This document shows, in pieces, positions 27,270-37,960 of a DNA stretch of 64,000 bases. The DNA lies in contig NZ_SGXL01000001.1 in NCBI RefSeq assembly GCF_004216955.1, forward strand, positions 1,111,034 to 1,175,033, read 5' to 3'. Under the pieces are notes generated by a model that was not told the origin of the DNA, did not search any database, and saw only the letters and a program-made list of their open reading frames with translations. A program made the translations under genes and the position numbers. How positions within the stretch are numbered: the stretch's first letter is position 1; the number at the start of each line of letters is the position of its first letter. The DNA comes from Fictibacillus sp. BK138. GTDB taxonomy: Bacteria; Bacillota; Bacilli; Bacillales; Fictibacillaceae.

Positions 27270-27601
27270 TAGTCTATTTGCTCCTGGCTAAGCCATTGAA
27301 TTAATATAATGGCAGTATTGGCACCAGCGATTGCAACAAAAATATATGTGAGCTGTTTGAAAATCTCAAAAGTAGCTCCATTTTCAAAGCTTCTTTCAAA
27401 GTTTGATATGGTATCAAATGTACCTCCGATTGCTGCAACAATCGCCCAGATTTTAAGCTTCTTAGCCAGTTCTATCATTTCGAGAATAGGGGCTTTTCCA
27501 ACAAGAAATGCTGCGAGACCGCCTATCAGCGCTCCTCCTAGTAGCACACCAAATGCAATCGCAAAATCAAGAATTATATTTGAAAAAAAATCGCGTACCA
27601 T
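27269..27601 (-). CDS. ytrH: Sporulation membrane protein YtrH
   Basis: Companion of YtrI in the mother cell membrane. The 110-residue product has hydrophobic segments at about residues 12-33, 48-62 and 84-103 and the acidic region TFDTISNFERSFENGATFEIFKQ between the last two, typical of YtrH. GAGGAGG lies 7 nt before the ATG at 27601. A sigma-E-type promoter lies just upstream. Confidence 0.94.
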   Translation of the reverse strand: MVRDFFSNIILDFAIAFGVLLGGALIGGLAAFLVGKAPILEMIELAKKLKIWAIVAAIGGTFDTISNFERSFENGATFEIFKQLTYIFVAIAGANTAIILIQWLSQEQID

Positions 27602-27622
27602 GAGAACCCTCCTCTCTTATCC

Positions 27623-27651
27623 AATGTATGGACAATAGAAGAAGAGTATGC
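27623..27651 (-). promoter_or_regulatory. Sigma-E promoter of ytrH-ytrI
   Basis: On the minus strand GCATACT (27645-27651), 14-nt spacer, CATACATT (27623-27630). This fits the sigma-E consensus (GHATATT - N14 - CATACAHT) with one change in the -35. It places the start point near 27616, about 15 nt before the ytrH ATG, and agrees with mother-cell expression known for ytrHI. Confidence 0.8.
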
Positions 27652-27697
27652 TCGTTTTACAGATAAAGAGTTCTACAAACATACATAGCGTGTTTCA

Positions 27698-27726
27698 TTA
27701 ACACACTCTAACTTCTATACTATAAT
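27698..27726 (+). promoter_or_regulatory. Sigma-A promoter of dnaE
   Basis: TTAACA (27698-27703), 17-nt spacer, TATAAT (27721-27726), about 37 nt before the dnaE ATG. Confidence 0.75.
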
Positions 27727-27762
27727 GGAGTTGGAAATAGGTGCAAAAAAGGAAGTGAAGAT

Positions 27763-30700
27763 ATGGGATTTGTTCCTCTGCATATACATAGCGAGTATTC
27801 TCTTCTCGAAAGTTCTTGCCGTATAGAAGCACTTGTAGGACGAGCTGCTGAACTAGGTTATCCTGCGTTGGGATTAACAGACAAAGCCAATATGTATGGA
27901 GCCCTTAAATTTTATACAGTGTGCAAGAAAGCGGGTATAAAGCCAATTTTAGGCTTAGAAGCGGAAATTAGTGAATCTGATTCAGAAAGTGATGCACTTA
28001 CAAAACATTCGAGTAAAATCCTTTTATATGCACAAAACAATGAAGGGTATCAAAACTTATTAAGGCTTTCAACACTGATGCAAACCAAGCAAGGTGGAGA
28101 GATTACACCCATTTCTCATGAAGAACTTTCAACTCATTCAAGAGGTCTGATCGCTTTATCGTCAGGTGCAGAAGGCGAGATTCAACAGCATCTCTCATCT
28201 GAAAGACATAACACGGTCCTTATGCAAAGGTGTATTCGTTTTTATCAAGATACATTTCCAGGTCGTTTCTACCTTGGTCTGGAGGATCATGGTACGGGCT
28301 TTGAGAAAACGTTGAATCTTCAGCTTCAGTCCGTGGCAAGAGAATTTAATCTTCCGCTCCTTTGTGCGCATGAAACCTATTATTTACACGAAGAAGATGC
28401 CAAGGCACATGATGTTCTTGTTTGCATCAAAAATGGAGAAAAGATAAATAATCCTGAAAGGTATAAACTGCCTACAGAAGAATATTACTTTAAATCTCAC
28501 AATGAAATGGATAGATTGTTCTCTCATTCTTCTGAAGTATTAGAAGAAACTCAAAGACTAGCGGACATGTGCAGCCTTGAACTCACTTTAGGAGAGATCG
28601 CACTTCCGAAATATCCTGTTCCTGGTGATAGAGACAGTTTTGAATATTTGAGAGAATTATGCTTAAAAGGTGTAAAAAATAGATTTGATACGGTGACTCC
28701 TGAAATCGAAAAACGTCTCCATTATGAACTTAATATCATTAAGAACATGAATTTTGAAGATTATTTCCTGATCGTTTGGGATTTTATGAAATACGCTCAT
28801 GATGTAAAGATGATAACTGGACCTGGAAGAGGTTCAGCAGCGGGATCCTTAGTTGCTTATGTACTTGAGATTACCAATGTGGATCCGATTCAACACAATC
28901 TCATTTTTGAACGGTTCCTAAACCCTGAGCGGATTACGATGCCTGATATTGACATAGATTTTCCGGACAATCGACGCGATGAGGTGTTGAGGTATGTAGC
29001 GGAAAAGTACGGTACAGAATATGTAGCTCAAATTATTACGTTCGGTACACTTGCTGCACGAGCTGCCGTGAGAGACGCAGGAAGAGTGATGGACTTGCCT
29101 CCTGGCATAATCGATCAAACTGCAAAAAATATCCCTTCAAGACCAGGGATCTCTTTAGAAGACGCACTAAAAGAATCGCATGGTTTGCAGCAGGCATTTC
29201 AATCAGATCAAAGTGTGAAGAAGCTAATAGAAATTGCGATGAAGCTTGAAGGTCTCCCAAGGCATGCCTCAACCCATGCTGCAGGGGTGGTACTCTCCCG
29301 AAACCCGCTCGTACAAACCGTTCCGCTGCAAAAAGGACATGATGGGATACCGTTAACTCAGTACAGTATGGAATGGCTTGAAGCTGCTGGATTATTGAAG
29401 ATGGATTTTCTTGGCCTGCGAAACCTGTCATTAATCGAAAATATTTTACTTTCTATAGAAAAGAATGAACAAATCAAGATCGATCTGAATGAAATACCTT
29501 TTACTGATCGAAAAACTTTTGAACTACTTTCACAAGGAGATACGACAGGAGTTTTCCAATTAGAATCAGACGGTATGCGAAAAGTTCTGCAGCAGCTTAG
29601 GCCTACTGAATTTGAAGACATCGTTGCTGTAAATGCCTTATACAGACCAGGACCCATGCAGAATATCCCGGACTACATCGCTGGCAAAAACGGTATGAAA
29701 ACAGTGGAGTATATGCATCCTGACCTGGAACCTATCTTAAAGAACACGTATGGAGTTATCGTATATCAGGAACAGATCATGCAGATCGCTACAAAAGCAG
29801 CTGGCTTTACGTTAGGTGAAGCAGATCTGCTAAGAAGAGCAGTAGGAAAGAAAAAGCGTGAAATATTGATGAAAGAACGCGAACATTTTGTTGCAGGCTG
29901 CTTAAAACAGGGATATGATGAAAAGTCTGCAGATGCTTTATATGATCTGATCGTAAGGTTTGCTGATTATGGATTTCCAAGAAGTCATGCGGTAGCTTAT
30001 AGTGTTATTGCATACCAACTGGCCTTTTTAAAAGCCAATTACCCTATTCAGTTTATGGCAGCATTACTTTCGAGCGTTATTGGCAATCATGATAAAGTAA
30101 ATCAGTATATTAAGGAATCAACACAAAAAGGAGTTAAGGTTCTACCTCCCTCTCTTAAAAAGAGTACAGCAATTTTCATACCAGAAGAATCAGGTATCCG
30201 CTTTGGTCTATTGGCTATTAAAAACGTTGGAATAAATGCCGTTCAGACCTTAATGCACGAAAATAAAAAAGAGCCATTTCAAGACCTTTTTGATATATGT
30301 GCACGGTGTCCTCAAAAAGTTGTGAACAAAAGAACATTAGAGTCTCTAATCTTTGCTGGAGCGATGGATGATTTAGGGGAAGACAGAGCTGTATTGCTTG
30401 CTTCGCTTGAAACAGCTATTGAATATGGAGAAGAATTTCAGGAGATATCAAGAAAAAACCAGATGTATCTTTTTGATGATGATATTAATCTGCCTAAACC
30501 TTCTTATGTTCAAGTTCAGCCCTTTCAGGATAGTGAGAAGCTGAAGTTTGAGAAGGAATCATTAGGTTTTTACTTCTCATCACATCCTTTAGAAAGATAC
30601 CGCACTGTACTGAAAAGCTGGGCTGCAACTGACATCACTGGCATTAAGGATAAAAATCCTTCTGTACGTCTTGGTGTTTTAATTGATAAAGTCCGTGTCA

Positions 30701-31146
30701 TAAAAACGAAAAAAGGAGAACTTATGGCCTTCCTTTCGATAAGTGACGAAAGCGGAGAGATCGAAGCGGTCGTATTTCCTAAAGTTTACGAATCATTTCA
30801 CGGGCTTCTGCAAAAAGGTGAGCAGTTGTTTTTGGAAGGAAGTGTTGAAAAGCGAAATGATGCTTTGCAAGTATTGATAAATAAGTGTAAGCCGCTGCAT
30901 GAATTGAAACCAAGAGAGCAAGCTGCGGTGTTTATCAAAATTGATAAACAGCATCACTCACCTGATTATTTGAACGCGATCAAGCAAATAGTGGATCAAT
31001 CAAAAGGGAGCATTCCCGTTGTTTTGATCTATGAAGAAACAAAACAAAAAGTCCAGATCTCACAAAAGATTAATGCTTCAGAGGAATTGCTCATGGAGCT
31101 CCAATCCGTTGCTGGTGAAGGTAACGTAGTATTTAAAAGAAATTAA
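27763..31146 (+). CDS. dnaE: DNA polymerase III alpha subunit DnaE
   Basis: Replicative polymerase that extends RNA primers on the lagging strand in Firmicutes before PolC takes over. The 1127-residue product has an N-terminal PHP domain (LHIHSEYSLLESS), the polymerase active-site motif PDIDIDFPDNRRDEV near residue 395, GPGRGSAAGSLVAY near 353, the helix-hairpin-helix region and a C-terminal OB-fold (LGVLIDKVRVIKTKKGELMAFLSISDESGEIEAVVFP). It lacks the inserted proofreading exonuclease of PolC. GGAAGTGAAG lies upstream of ATG 27763. Confidence 0.97.
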   Translation: MGFVPLHIHSEYSLLESSCRIEALVGRAAELGYPALGLTDKANMYGALKFYTVCKKAGIKPILGLEAEISESDSESDALTKHSSKILLYAQNNEGYQNLLRLSTLMQTKQGGEITPISHEELSTHSRGLIALSSGAEGEIQQHLSSERHNTVLMQRCIRFYQDTFPGRFYLGLEDHGTGFEKTLNLQLQSVAREFNLPLLCAHETYYLHEEDAKAHDVLVCIKNGEKINNPERYKLPTEEYYFKSHNEMDRLFSHSSEVLEETQRLADMCSLELTLGEIALPKYPVPGDRDSFEYLRELCLKGVKNRFDTVTPEIEKRLHYELNIIKNMNFEDYFLIVWDFMKYAHDVKMITGPGRGSAAGSLVAYVLEITNVDPIQHNLIFERFLNPERITMPDIDIDFPDNRRDEVLRYVAEKYGTEYVAQIITFGTLAARAAVRDAGRVMDLPPGIIDQTAKNIPSRPGISLEDALKESHGLQQAFQSDQSVKKLIEIAMKLEGLPRHASTHAAGVVLSRNPLVQTVPLQKGHDGIPLTQYSMEWLEAAGLLKMDFLGLRNLSLIENILLSIEKNEQIKIDLNEIPFTDRKTFELLSQGDTTGVFQLESDGMRKVLQQLRPTEFEDIVAVNALYRPGPMQNIPDYIAGKNGMKTVEYMHPDLEPILKNTYGVIVYQEQIMQIATKAAGFTLGEADLLRRAVGKKKREILMKEREHFVAGCLKQGYDEKSADALYDLIVRFADYGFPRSHAVAYSVIAYQLAFLKANYPIQFMAALLSSVIGNHDKVNQYIKESTQKGVKVLPPSLKKSTAIFIPEESGIRFGLLAIKNVGINAVQTLMHENKKEPFQDLFDICARCPQKVVNKRTLESLIFAGAMDDLGEDRAVLLASLETAIEYGEEFQEISRKNQMYLFDDDINLPKPSYVQVQPFQDSEKLKFEKESLGFYFSSHPLERYRTVLKSWAATDITGIKDKNPSVRLGVLIDKVRVIKTKKGELMAFLSISDESGEIEAVVFPKVYESFHGLLQKGEQLFLEGSVEKRNDALQVLINKCKPLHELKPREQAAVFIKIDKQHHSPDYLNAIKQIVDQSKGSIPVVLIYEETKQKVQISQKINASEELLMELQSVAGEGNVVFKRN

Positions 31147-31151
31147 AAAAC

Positions 31152-31179
31152 TTTACAGCTTGTTAACATTTGATATAAT
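31152..31179 (+). promoter_or_regulatory. Sigma-A promoter of the malic enzyme-gntR-acc operon
   Basis: TTTACA (31152-31157), 16-nt spacer, TATAAT (31174-31179). Start point expected near 31186. Confidence 0.72.
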
Positions 31180-31180
31180 G

Positions 31181-31226
31181 GATGAGTCAATAACAGTGGT
31201 CTGACCACCTCCTAATTTGACTCATC
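31181..31226 (+). promoter_or_regulatory. Nested palindromic operator (GTGGTCTGACCAC) in the operon leader
   Basis: GTGGTCTGACCAC (31196-31208) is a perfect palindrome of the TGGT-N3-ACCA type bound by FadR-subfamily GntR regulators, and such a regulator is the second gene of this operon. It is enclosed by GATGAGTCAA (31181-31190) and TTGACTCATC (31217-31226), a perfect 10-bp inverted repeat. It begins about 10 nt after the likely transcription start, fitting repression. CTCCTAAT (31209-31216) is also complementary to ATTAGGAG (31245-31252), the malic enzyme Shine-Dalgarno. Confidence 0.68.
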
Positions 31227-31260
31227 AACTTTAAATATAAAAACATTAGGAGATGAAACG

Positions 31261-32502
31261 ATGTCTACTTTACGAGAAGAAGCTCTACACATGCACAGAA
31301 CACATCAAGGAAAACTGGAATCAAAATCAAAGGTGCCGGTCCGTAACGCAAAGGATTTAAGCCTTGCCTATTCTCCTGGTGTTGCAGAACCTTGTAAGGA
31401 TATTTATGATGACAAATCAAAAGTCTATGATTATACCATGAAAGGGAATACTGTAGCTGTTGTCTCAGACGGAACAGCAGTATTAGGCCTGGGGAATATT
31501 GGGCCTGAAGCAGCTCTTCCTGTTATGGAAGGAAAAGCAGTATTGTTTAAAAGTTTCGCAGGTGTTGATGCTTTTCCAATCTGTTTAAGCACAACGGACG
31601 TGGACAAGATTGTTGAAACCGTTAAGCTGCTTGAACCGACATTCGGCGGTGTGAATTTAGAAGATATTGCAGCACCTAATTGTTTCGTCGTTGAAGAACG
31701 ATTGAAAAAAGAAACAAATATCCCAATCTTTCATGATGATCAGCACGGTACAGCTATTGTTACTTTGGCAGGTCTTGTTAACGCACTGAAATTAACTGGC
31801 CGTGAAATGTCCAAAATTAAAGTAGTGGTAAACGGTGCAGGTGCAGCTGGGATTGCGATTATTAAATTATTGGATCGTTTTGGTGTTAAAGACATCATCA
31901 TGTGTGACACGAAAGGCGCCATTTATGAGGGCCGTCCATTTGGTATGAACTCTGTTAAAACAGAAGTAGCATCATTTACTAATCGTACCAAACAAGAAGG
32001 CACCCTTGCTGATGTGATCAGTGGTACTGATGTATTTGTGGGTGTGTCTGTTGAGGGTGCATTAACAAAATCCATGGTCGAATCTATGAACACAGAGCCA
32101 ATCATCTTTGCAATGGCCAATCCTAACCCGGAAATTATGCCTCACGAAGCACGTGAAGCGGGCGCGATGGTTATTGGGACAGGTCGCTCAGATTTCCCGA
32201 ACCAAGTTAATAATGTACTAGCTTTCCCTGGTATTTTCCGTGGAGCTTTAGATGTACGAGCTACCCACATAAACGAAGAGATGAAAATCGCAGCAGTTCA
32301 TGCCATTGCAAGTCTTGTTAATCCGATGGAATTAAGCGCAGAATATGTTATTCCGGCTCCTTTTGATCCAAGAGTTGCTCCTGCGGTTGCAGCTGCTGTA
32401 GCAACTGCGGCTATGGAAACAGGTGTAGCAAGAATTCGTGTGAATCCAGCAGACATCGCAGAAAAGACAAAGAGGCTTGCCATTATCGGAAAAGATGAAT
32501 GA
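31261..32502 (+). CDS. ytsJ: Malic enzyme YtsJ-type
   Basis: Oxidative decarboxylation of malate to pyruvate; the B. subtilis YtsJ form is the main NADP-dependent one. The 413-residue product has YSPGVAEPCKDI near residue 36, NLEDIAAPNCFVVEERLK (metal and substrate), FHDDQHGTAIVTLAG and the nucleotide motif VVNGAGAAGIAIIKLL near 180. ATTAGGAGATG lies upstream of ATG 31261. The gntR gene starts 20 nt after its stop, so it heads an operon that also includes accD and accA; malate-derived NADPH and pyruvate would feed fatty-acid synthesis. Confidence 0.95.
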   Translation: MSTLREEALHMHRTHQGKLESKSKVPVRNAKDLSLAYSPGVAEPCKDIYDDKSKVYDYTMKGNTVAVVSDGTAVLGLGNIGPEAALPVMEGKAVLFKSFAGVDAFPICLSTTDVDKIVETVKLLEPTFGGVNLEDIAAPNCFVVEERLKKETNIPIFHDDQHGTAIVTLAGLVNALKLTGREMSKIKVVVNGAGAAGIAIIKLLDRFGVKDIIMCDTKGAIYEGRPFGMNSVKTEVASFTNRTKQEGTLADVISGTDVFVGVSVEGALTKSMVESMNTEPIIFAMANPNPEIMPHEAREAGAMVIGTGRSDFPNQVNNVLAFPGIFRGALDVRATHINEEMKIAAVHAIASLVNPMELSAEYVIPAPFDPRVAPAVAAAVATAAMETGVARIRVNPADIAEKTKRLAIIGKDE

Positions 32503-32522
32503 AACTGGTAAAGGAGAGAGGA

Positions 32523-33170
32523 ATGTCTGTCCAGCCTACCGAAAAAGTATATATTGAAATTTTAAAGAAAATCCAGGCCATTATTGTGGAGGACCGTCTT
32601 CAAGCAGGAGACAAGCTTCCATCAGAAAGAGAGCTCAGTGATCGCTTAAACGCAGGAAGGTCTTCCGTCCGTGAAGCTTTAAGGGCTCTTGAGCTGCTTG
32701 GCTTAATCGAAACAAGAAGAGGCGAGGGTACTTTTATACGTGAGGCAACAGGACATAGACTGGTAGAAGTACTAGCGTCCTTTATTCTTAACGATAAAAA
32801 GGCCAGGCACGACCTGCAAGAAACTCGAAATATAGTCATTAAAGACTGCATGGAACTTGCAACAATAAGAATCACTTCTCTAGAGTTAAGTAAACTCGAG
32901 CAATTAACTCAGAAGATGGAACAAAACCCTCATGAAATTAATAATCTTTGTAAAGCATTCGAAAAAAGTGTAATTCAGTCATGCGGCAATCATCTTCTCT
33001 ATCGTTTATATGTAGAACTTACGGGTTATGGGTCATCATTACAGGAAACAGATTCATATTGGTCTCCAAAATTATGCAAGGAAGTTCTTGCTCTTCTTGC
33101 AGATAAGAATGCACTAAAGTTAACAGAACTGTTATCTAAACAAAACGATGCCCTAAACGCAATCGAATAG
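32523..33170 (+). CDS. GntR-family (FadR subfamily) transcriptional regulator
   Basis: Likely local repressor. The 215-residue product has the GntR winged helix at its N-terminus ([46 protein letters not shown], about residues 30-75 with the canonical LPSERELS and [10 protein letters not shown]) and a helical C-terminal ligand domain of FCD type, somewhat short. ATG 32523 has AAGGAG 6 nt upstream; ATG 32499 would overlap the ytsJ stop but lacks a site. Lying between the malic enzyme and accDA and facing a TGGTCTGACCA palindrome in the operon leader, it probably autoregulates the operon in response to an acyl or organic-acid effector (inference). Absent from B. subtilis here. Confidence 0.87.
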   Translation: MSVQPTEKVYIEILKKIQAIIVEDRLQAGDKLPSERELSDRLNAGRSSVREALRALELLGLIETRRGEGTFIREATGHRLVEVLASFILNDKKARHDLQETRNIVIKDCMELATIRITSLELSKLEQLTQKMEQNPHEINNLCKAFEKSVIQSCGNHLLYRLYVELTGYGSSLQETDSYWSPKLCKEVLALLADKNALKLTELLSKQNDALNAIE

Positions 33171-33186
33171 GTGGTGTTATTCATTC

Positions 33187-34041
33187 ATGATTAAAGGATT
33201 GTTCGTAAAAAAGAAAAAATATGCCACAATACCTACTGGTAAAGTCAAACAAGACGTGCCAGAAGGGATTATGAGTAAATGCCCGGAATGCAAGCATATT
33301 ATGGTTACAAAAGAATTAAAGAAGAACCTGCTTGTATGCCAGGCGTGTCAGTACCATTATTCGATGTCTTCGCAGGAAAGAATAGCGAGTCTGATAGATG
33401 AAGGTACTTTTACAGAATATGACGCAAATATGATTTCAAAAAATCCATTGGAATTTCCTGATTATCTCGAAAAACTTGAGAGTGACCGTAAGAAAACAAA
33501 AATCAATGAGGCTGTAGTTACTGGAGAAGGAAAAATAAGCGGTATGGATGTAACGATAGCTGTAATGGATTCCCGTTTCAGAATGGGAAGCATGGGTTCT
33601 GTAGTAGGTGAGAAGATTACACGTGCTATCGAAAAAGCGATCGAGAATGAATATCCGTTTATCATCTTTACTGCTTCCGGCGGCGCGCGTATGCAAGAAG
33701 GCGTTCTTAGTCTGATGCAGATGGCAAAGACAAGCGTGGCTTTAAAGAAACTCAGTGATAAGGGACTTCTATTTATTTCTGTTATGACTCATCCCACTAC
33801 TGGCGGTGTTTCAGCGAGCTTCGCTTCAGTAGGAGATTATAATTTTGCCGAACCAAAAGCCCTTATTGGGTTTGCAGGCAGAAGAATCATCGAACAGACA
33901 ATAAGACAGGAACTACCGGATGATTTTCAAACAGCAGAATTCTTATTGAAGCATGGTCAGCTAGATGGTGTGATTCACCGCAGTGATATGAAGAAAAAGC
34001 TGGGTACATTATTAAAAATTCACTCTGAAGGGAGGCGTTAA
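33187..34041 (+). CDS. accD: Acetyl-CoA carboxylase carboxyltransferase subunit beta
   Basis: With AccA it transfers the carboxyl group from biotin to acetyl-CoA, making malonyl-CoA. The 284-residue product has the zinc ribbon Cys32, Cys35, Cys51, Cys54 and the carboxyltransferase motifs [16 protein letters not shown] and [16 protein letters not shown] lies upstream of ATG 33187, 17 nt after gntR; accA starts 2 nt after the stop. Confidence 0.96.
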   Translation: MIKGLFVKKKKYATIPTGKVKQDVPEGIMSKCPECKHIMVTKELKKNLLVCQACQYHYSMSSQERIASLIDEGTFTEYDANMISKNPLEFPDYLEKLESDRKKTKINEAVVTGEGKISGMDVTIAVMDSRFRMGSMGSVVGEKITRAIEKAIENEYPFIIFTASGGARMQEGVLSLMQMAKTSVALKKLSDKGLLFISVMTHPTTGGVSASFASVGDYNFAEPKALIGFAGRRIIEQTIRQELPDDFQTAEFLLKHGQLDGVIHRSDMKKKLGTLLKIHSEGRR

Positions 34042-34043
34042 GC

Positions 34044-35021
34044 ATGGCGGCAGAGCTAGAATTTGAAAGACCGATTCACGAACTCGAAAAGAAAATAGCA
34101 GAATTAAAGTCTTTTATGGAAGAAAAAGATATTGATCTTACAGATGAAATTCAAAGACTTGAAGAAAAGCTTTCTAGATTGGAAAACAGCACATATTCCG
34201 AGATGAAACCATGGGATCGTGTTCAAATTGCCAGACATGCTGAACGTCCTACTACCCTTGATTATATCAGCTATTTATTCACGGACTTTATTGAACTTCA
34301 TGGAGACCGTCTATTTGGTGATGATGAAGCAATCGTTGGCGGAGTAGCTTTTTATAAGGATCTTCCAGTTACTGTTATCGGGCACCAAAGAGGGAAAGAT
34401 ACAAAGGAAAATCTCCGCAGAAACTTTGGTATGCCTCATCCAGAAGGATATCGAAAAGCTTTAAGACTAATGAAACAGGCAGAAAAGTTCAATCGCCCAA
34501 TCATATGTTTCATTGATACTAAGGGTGCTTACCCTGGTAAGGCGGCAGAAGAAAGAGGACAGAGTGAAGCGATCGCCCGTAATCTAGTAGAAATGGCAGG
34601 ATTAACAGTTCCTGTTATTTGTATTGTAATCGGTGAAGGTGGAAGCGGTGGTGCATTGGCTCTTGGTGTGGGTAACTATGTTCACATGCTTGAGAATTCT
34701 ACGTATTCTGTTATCTCACCAGAAGGTGCTGCTGCAATTCTCTGGAAAGATGCATCACAAGCAAAAAAAGCAGCTGAATCTATGAAAATAACTGCTCCTG
34801 ATTTAAAGGAACTAGGAATTATTGATGAAATTATTGAAGAAGTAAAAGGTGGAGCTCATAAAGAACCAAAACGCCAAGCTGAAGTAATTGACAGTGTTTT
34901 AGAGTCTTCCTTAAACAAGTTACTCTCAATGTCTCAAGATGAGTTAATCGAGCAGCGTTATGAAAAATATAAAAAAATCGGACAATTTGGGTTTGTAAAC
35001 GATTCCATTGTTGTTAAATAA
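34044..35021 (+). CDS. accA: Acetyl-CoA carboxylase carboxyltransferase subunit alpha
   Basis: Partner of AccD in malonyl-CoA synthesis. The 325-residue product has an N-terminal coiled coil ([22 protein letters not shown]), [49 protein letters not shown] and [22 protein letters not shown] lies about 7 nt before ATG 34044, inside the accD end. It closes the operon before a terminator. Confidence 0.97.
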   Translation: MAAELEFERPIHELEKKIAELKSFMEEKDIDLTDEIQRLEEKLSRLENSTYSEMKPWDRVQIARHAERPTTLDYISYLFTDFIELHGDRLFGDDEAIVGGVAFYKDLPVTVIGHQRGKDTKENLRRNFGMPHPEGYRKALRLMKQAEKFNRPIICFIDTKGAYPGKAAEERGQSEAIARNLVEMAGLTVPVICIVIGEGGSGGALALGVGNYVHMLENSTYSVISPEGAAAILWKDASQAKKAAESMKITAPDLKELGIIDEIIEEVKGGAHKEPKRQAEVIDSVLESSLNKLLSMSQDELIEQRYEKYKKIGQFGFVNDSIVVK

Positions 35022-35023
35022 GG

Positions 35024-35061
35024 AATGTGCTCTTCCGCTTTAGGAAGGGCGCATTTTTTTG
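35024..35061 (+). terminator. Terminator after accA
   Basis: ATGTGCTCTTCC and GGAAGGGCGCAT pair with G-T wobbles around GCTTTA, followed by seven T. Confidence 0.87.
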
Positions 35062-35075
35062 CCTATTGTTGTCTA

Positions 35076-35104
35076 TTGTGTTCAACATTTGAACATGATA
35101 TTTT
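35076..35104 (+). promoter_or_regulatory. Possible pfkA promoter with embedded palindrome
   Basis: TTGTGT (35076-35081), 17 nt, TATTTT (35099-35104) is a weak sigma-A candidate. Between the hexamers lies GTTCAA-CAT-TTGAAC (35080-35094), a perfect 6+3+6 palindrome that could be an operator of an unidentified regulator. Confidence 0.4.
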
Positions 35105-35109
35105 AATAA

Positions 35110-36099
<990 letters not shown>

Positions 36100-36110
36100 C
36101 CCGCAGAATA

Positions 36111-36150
36111 GCATCGTATAGCTGATGTATATCTTCAGTCTGTACGATGC
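36111..36150 (+). other. Stem-loop in the pfkA-pyk gap
   Basis: GCATCGTA (36111-36118) and TACGATGC (36143-36150) pair perfectly, with an inner ACTGA-type stem (CTGA 36122, TCAG 36135). No T-run follows, so it looks like an intercistronic processing or stability element rather than a terminator. Confidence 0.6.
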
Positions 36151-36185
36151 CTTCTTGCGAAAAAGAAAATCAGGAGGCCATTTAC

Positions 36186-37943
36186 ATGATGCGCAAAACA
36201 AAAATCGTTTGTACAATAGGTCCGGCAAGTGAAAGCATTGAAAAACTAAAAGATTTAATGAATGCCGGAATGAATGTTTCCCGTTTGAATTTTTCCCACG
36301 GTGATTTTGATGAGCATGGACAAAGAATCCAAAATATTCGTGAAGCGTCAAAAGAACTAGGCAAAACGGTTGCTATTCTTTTAGACACAAAAGGTCCAGA
36401 AATTCGTACACAAACTCTTGAAGGCGGAGTTGCAGAGCTAGTTGCTGGTAACGAACTTATCATATCTATGGAAGAAGTAATCGGAAATGATAAAAAGATT
36501 TCAGTAACCTATCCAGGTCTTGTTGAAGATGTTGAAGTAGGATCAAGAATCTTACTTGATGATGGACTTATTGAGCTTGAAGTTATTGAGATTGGAAGCA
36601 AAGAACTGAAAACGAAAATTTTAAACTCTGGAACTTTAAAGAACAAAAAAGGTGTTAACGTTCCTAATGTCAGTGTGAAGCTGCCTGGAATCACAGACAA
36701 AGACGCAAAAGATATTGAATTTGGAATTCAGCAAGGTGTTGATTTTATTGCTGCATCTTTTGTTCGCCGTGCAACAGATGTTCTTGAGATCCGTGAAATT
36801 TTAGACAGACACCAAGCTAATCATATTCAAATCATCCCTAAGATCGAGAACCAAGAAGGTGTCGATAACATCGATGAAATTCTTGCTGTATCTGATGGTT
36901 TGATGGTTGCGCGCGGAGACTTAGGTGTTGAGATCCCAGCTGAAGAAGTGCCGCTAGTTCAAAAAATGCTTATTAAAAAGTGTAATGAACTTGGAAAACC
37001 GGTTATTACTGCGACGCAGATGCTTGATTCTATGCAGCGCAACCCGCGCCCGACACGTGCAGAAGCAAGTGACGTAGCCAACGCTATTTTTGACGGCACA
37101 GATGCAATCATGTTATCGGGTGAGACTGCTGCTGGTACATATCCAGTTGAAGCAGTATTAACGATGCATAAGATTGCAAGCCGTGCAGAAAGTTCTTTAA
37201 ATTACAAGAACCTTCTATCTTCAAAGAGCAAGGAAAGTAAAACAACGATTACAGATGCGATCTCACAATCTGTTTCATTTACTGCTTTAAATTTAGAAGC
37301 TGATGCTGTTATTACAGCTACAGAAAAAGGTCAAACTGCACGCATGATATCAAAATATCGTCCAAAAGCACCAATCATCGCTGTAACAAGCAATGAAGAT
37401 GTTTGCCGCAAGCTTGCATTAGTGTGGGGTGTTACACCAGTTTTAGGTGAAAAAGCAGCAACTACAGATGAAATGTTCCAAGTTGCGATTGATTCAGCAC
37501 TTAAAGCTGACGCTGTAAAGCATGGAAGCTTAGTTGTCATTACTGCAGGAGTTCCTGTAGGTGAATCAGGTTCAACTAACTTGATGAAGGTTCATATCAT
37601 CGGAGATGTACTTGCTAAGGCACAAGGAATTGGACAGTCATCAGCATCAGGTAAAGTAGTAGTAGCAAAAACAGCAAAAGAGGCTATGGAAAAAATGACA
37701 GAAGGAGCAATACTTGTTACGGTTGGAACAGATCGTGATATGATCTCTGCATTTGAAAAAGCTGCTGCAGTTATAACAGAAGAAGGCGGTCTTACAAGCC
37801 ATGCTGCCGTTTGCGGTGTTTCTATGAGCATACCTGTAATCGTCGGGCTTCAAAATGCGACTGACATTTTTACTGATGGCCAGGAAATTACGATCGACGC
37901 ATCTGTTGGATATATTTATGACGGCAGAAAGAATGTTATCTAA
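36186..37943 (+). CDS. pyk: Pyruvate kinase Pyk (with C-terminal PEP-utiliser-like domain)
   Basis: Transfers phosphate from phosphoenolpyruvate to ADP. The 585-residue product equals the B. subtilis length. Visible parts: [15 protein letters not shown] at the N-terminus, [10 protein letters not shown], the metal/substrate site [17 protein letters not shown], and [16 protein letters not shown]. After residue about 475 comes the extra domain found in Bacillus-type enzymes with [21 protein letters not shown] lies 8 nt before ATG 36186. Co-transcribed with pfkA as in B. subtilis. Confidence 0.96.
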   Translation: MMRKTKIVCTIGPASESIEKLKDLMNAGMNVSRLNFSHGDFDEHGQRIQNIREASKELGKTVAILLDTKGPEIRTQTLEGGVAELVAGNELIISMEEVIGNDKKISVTYPGLVEDVEVGSRILLDDGLIELEVIEIGSKELKTKILNSGTLKNKKGVNVPNVSVKLPGITDKDAKDIEFGIQQGVDFIAASFVRRATDVLEIREILDRHQANHIQIIPKIENQEGVDNIDEILAVSDGLMVARGDLGVEIPAEEVPLVQKMLIKKCNELGKPVITATQMLDSMQRNPRPTRAEASDVANAIFDGTDAIMLSGETAAGTYPVEAVLTMHKIASRAESSLNYKNLLSSKSKESKTTITDAISQSVSFTALNLEADAVITATEKGQTARMISKYRPKAPIIAVTSNEDVCRKLALVWGVTPVLGEKAATTDEMFQVAIDSALKADAVKHGSLVVITAGVPVGESGSTNLMKVHIIGDVLAKAQGIGQSSASGKVVVAKTAKEAMEKMTEGAILVTVGTDRDMISAFEKAAAVITEEGGLTSHAAVCGVSMSIPVIVGLQNATDIFTDGQEITIDASVGYIYDGRKNVI

Positions 37944-37960
37944 AAGTAAGCTTTTTTAAG

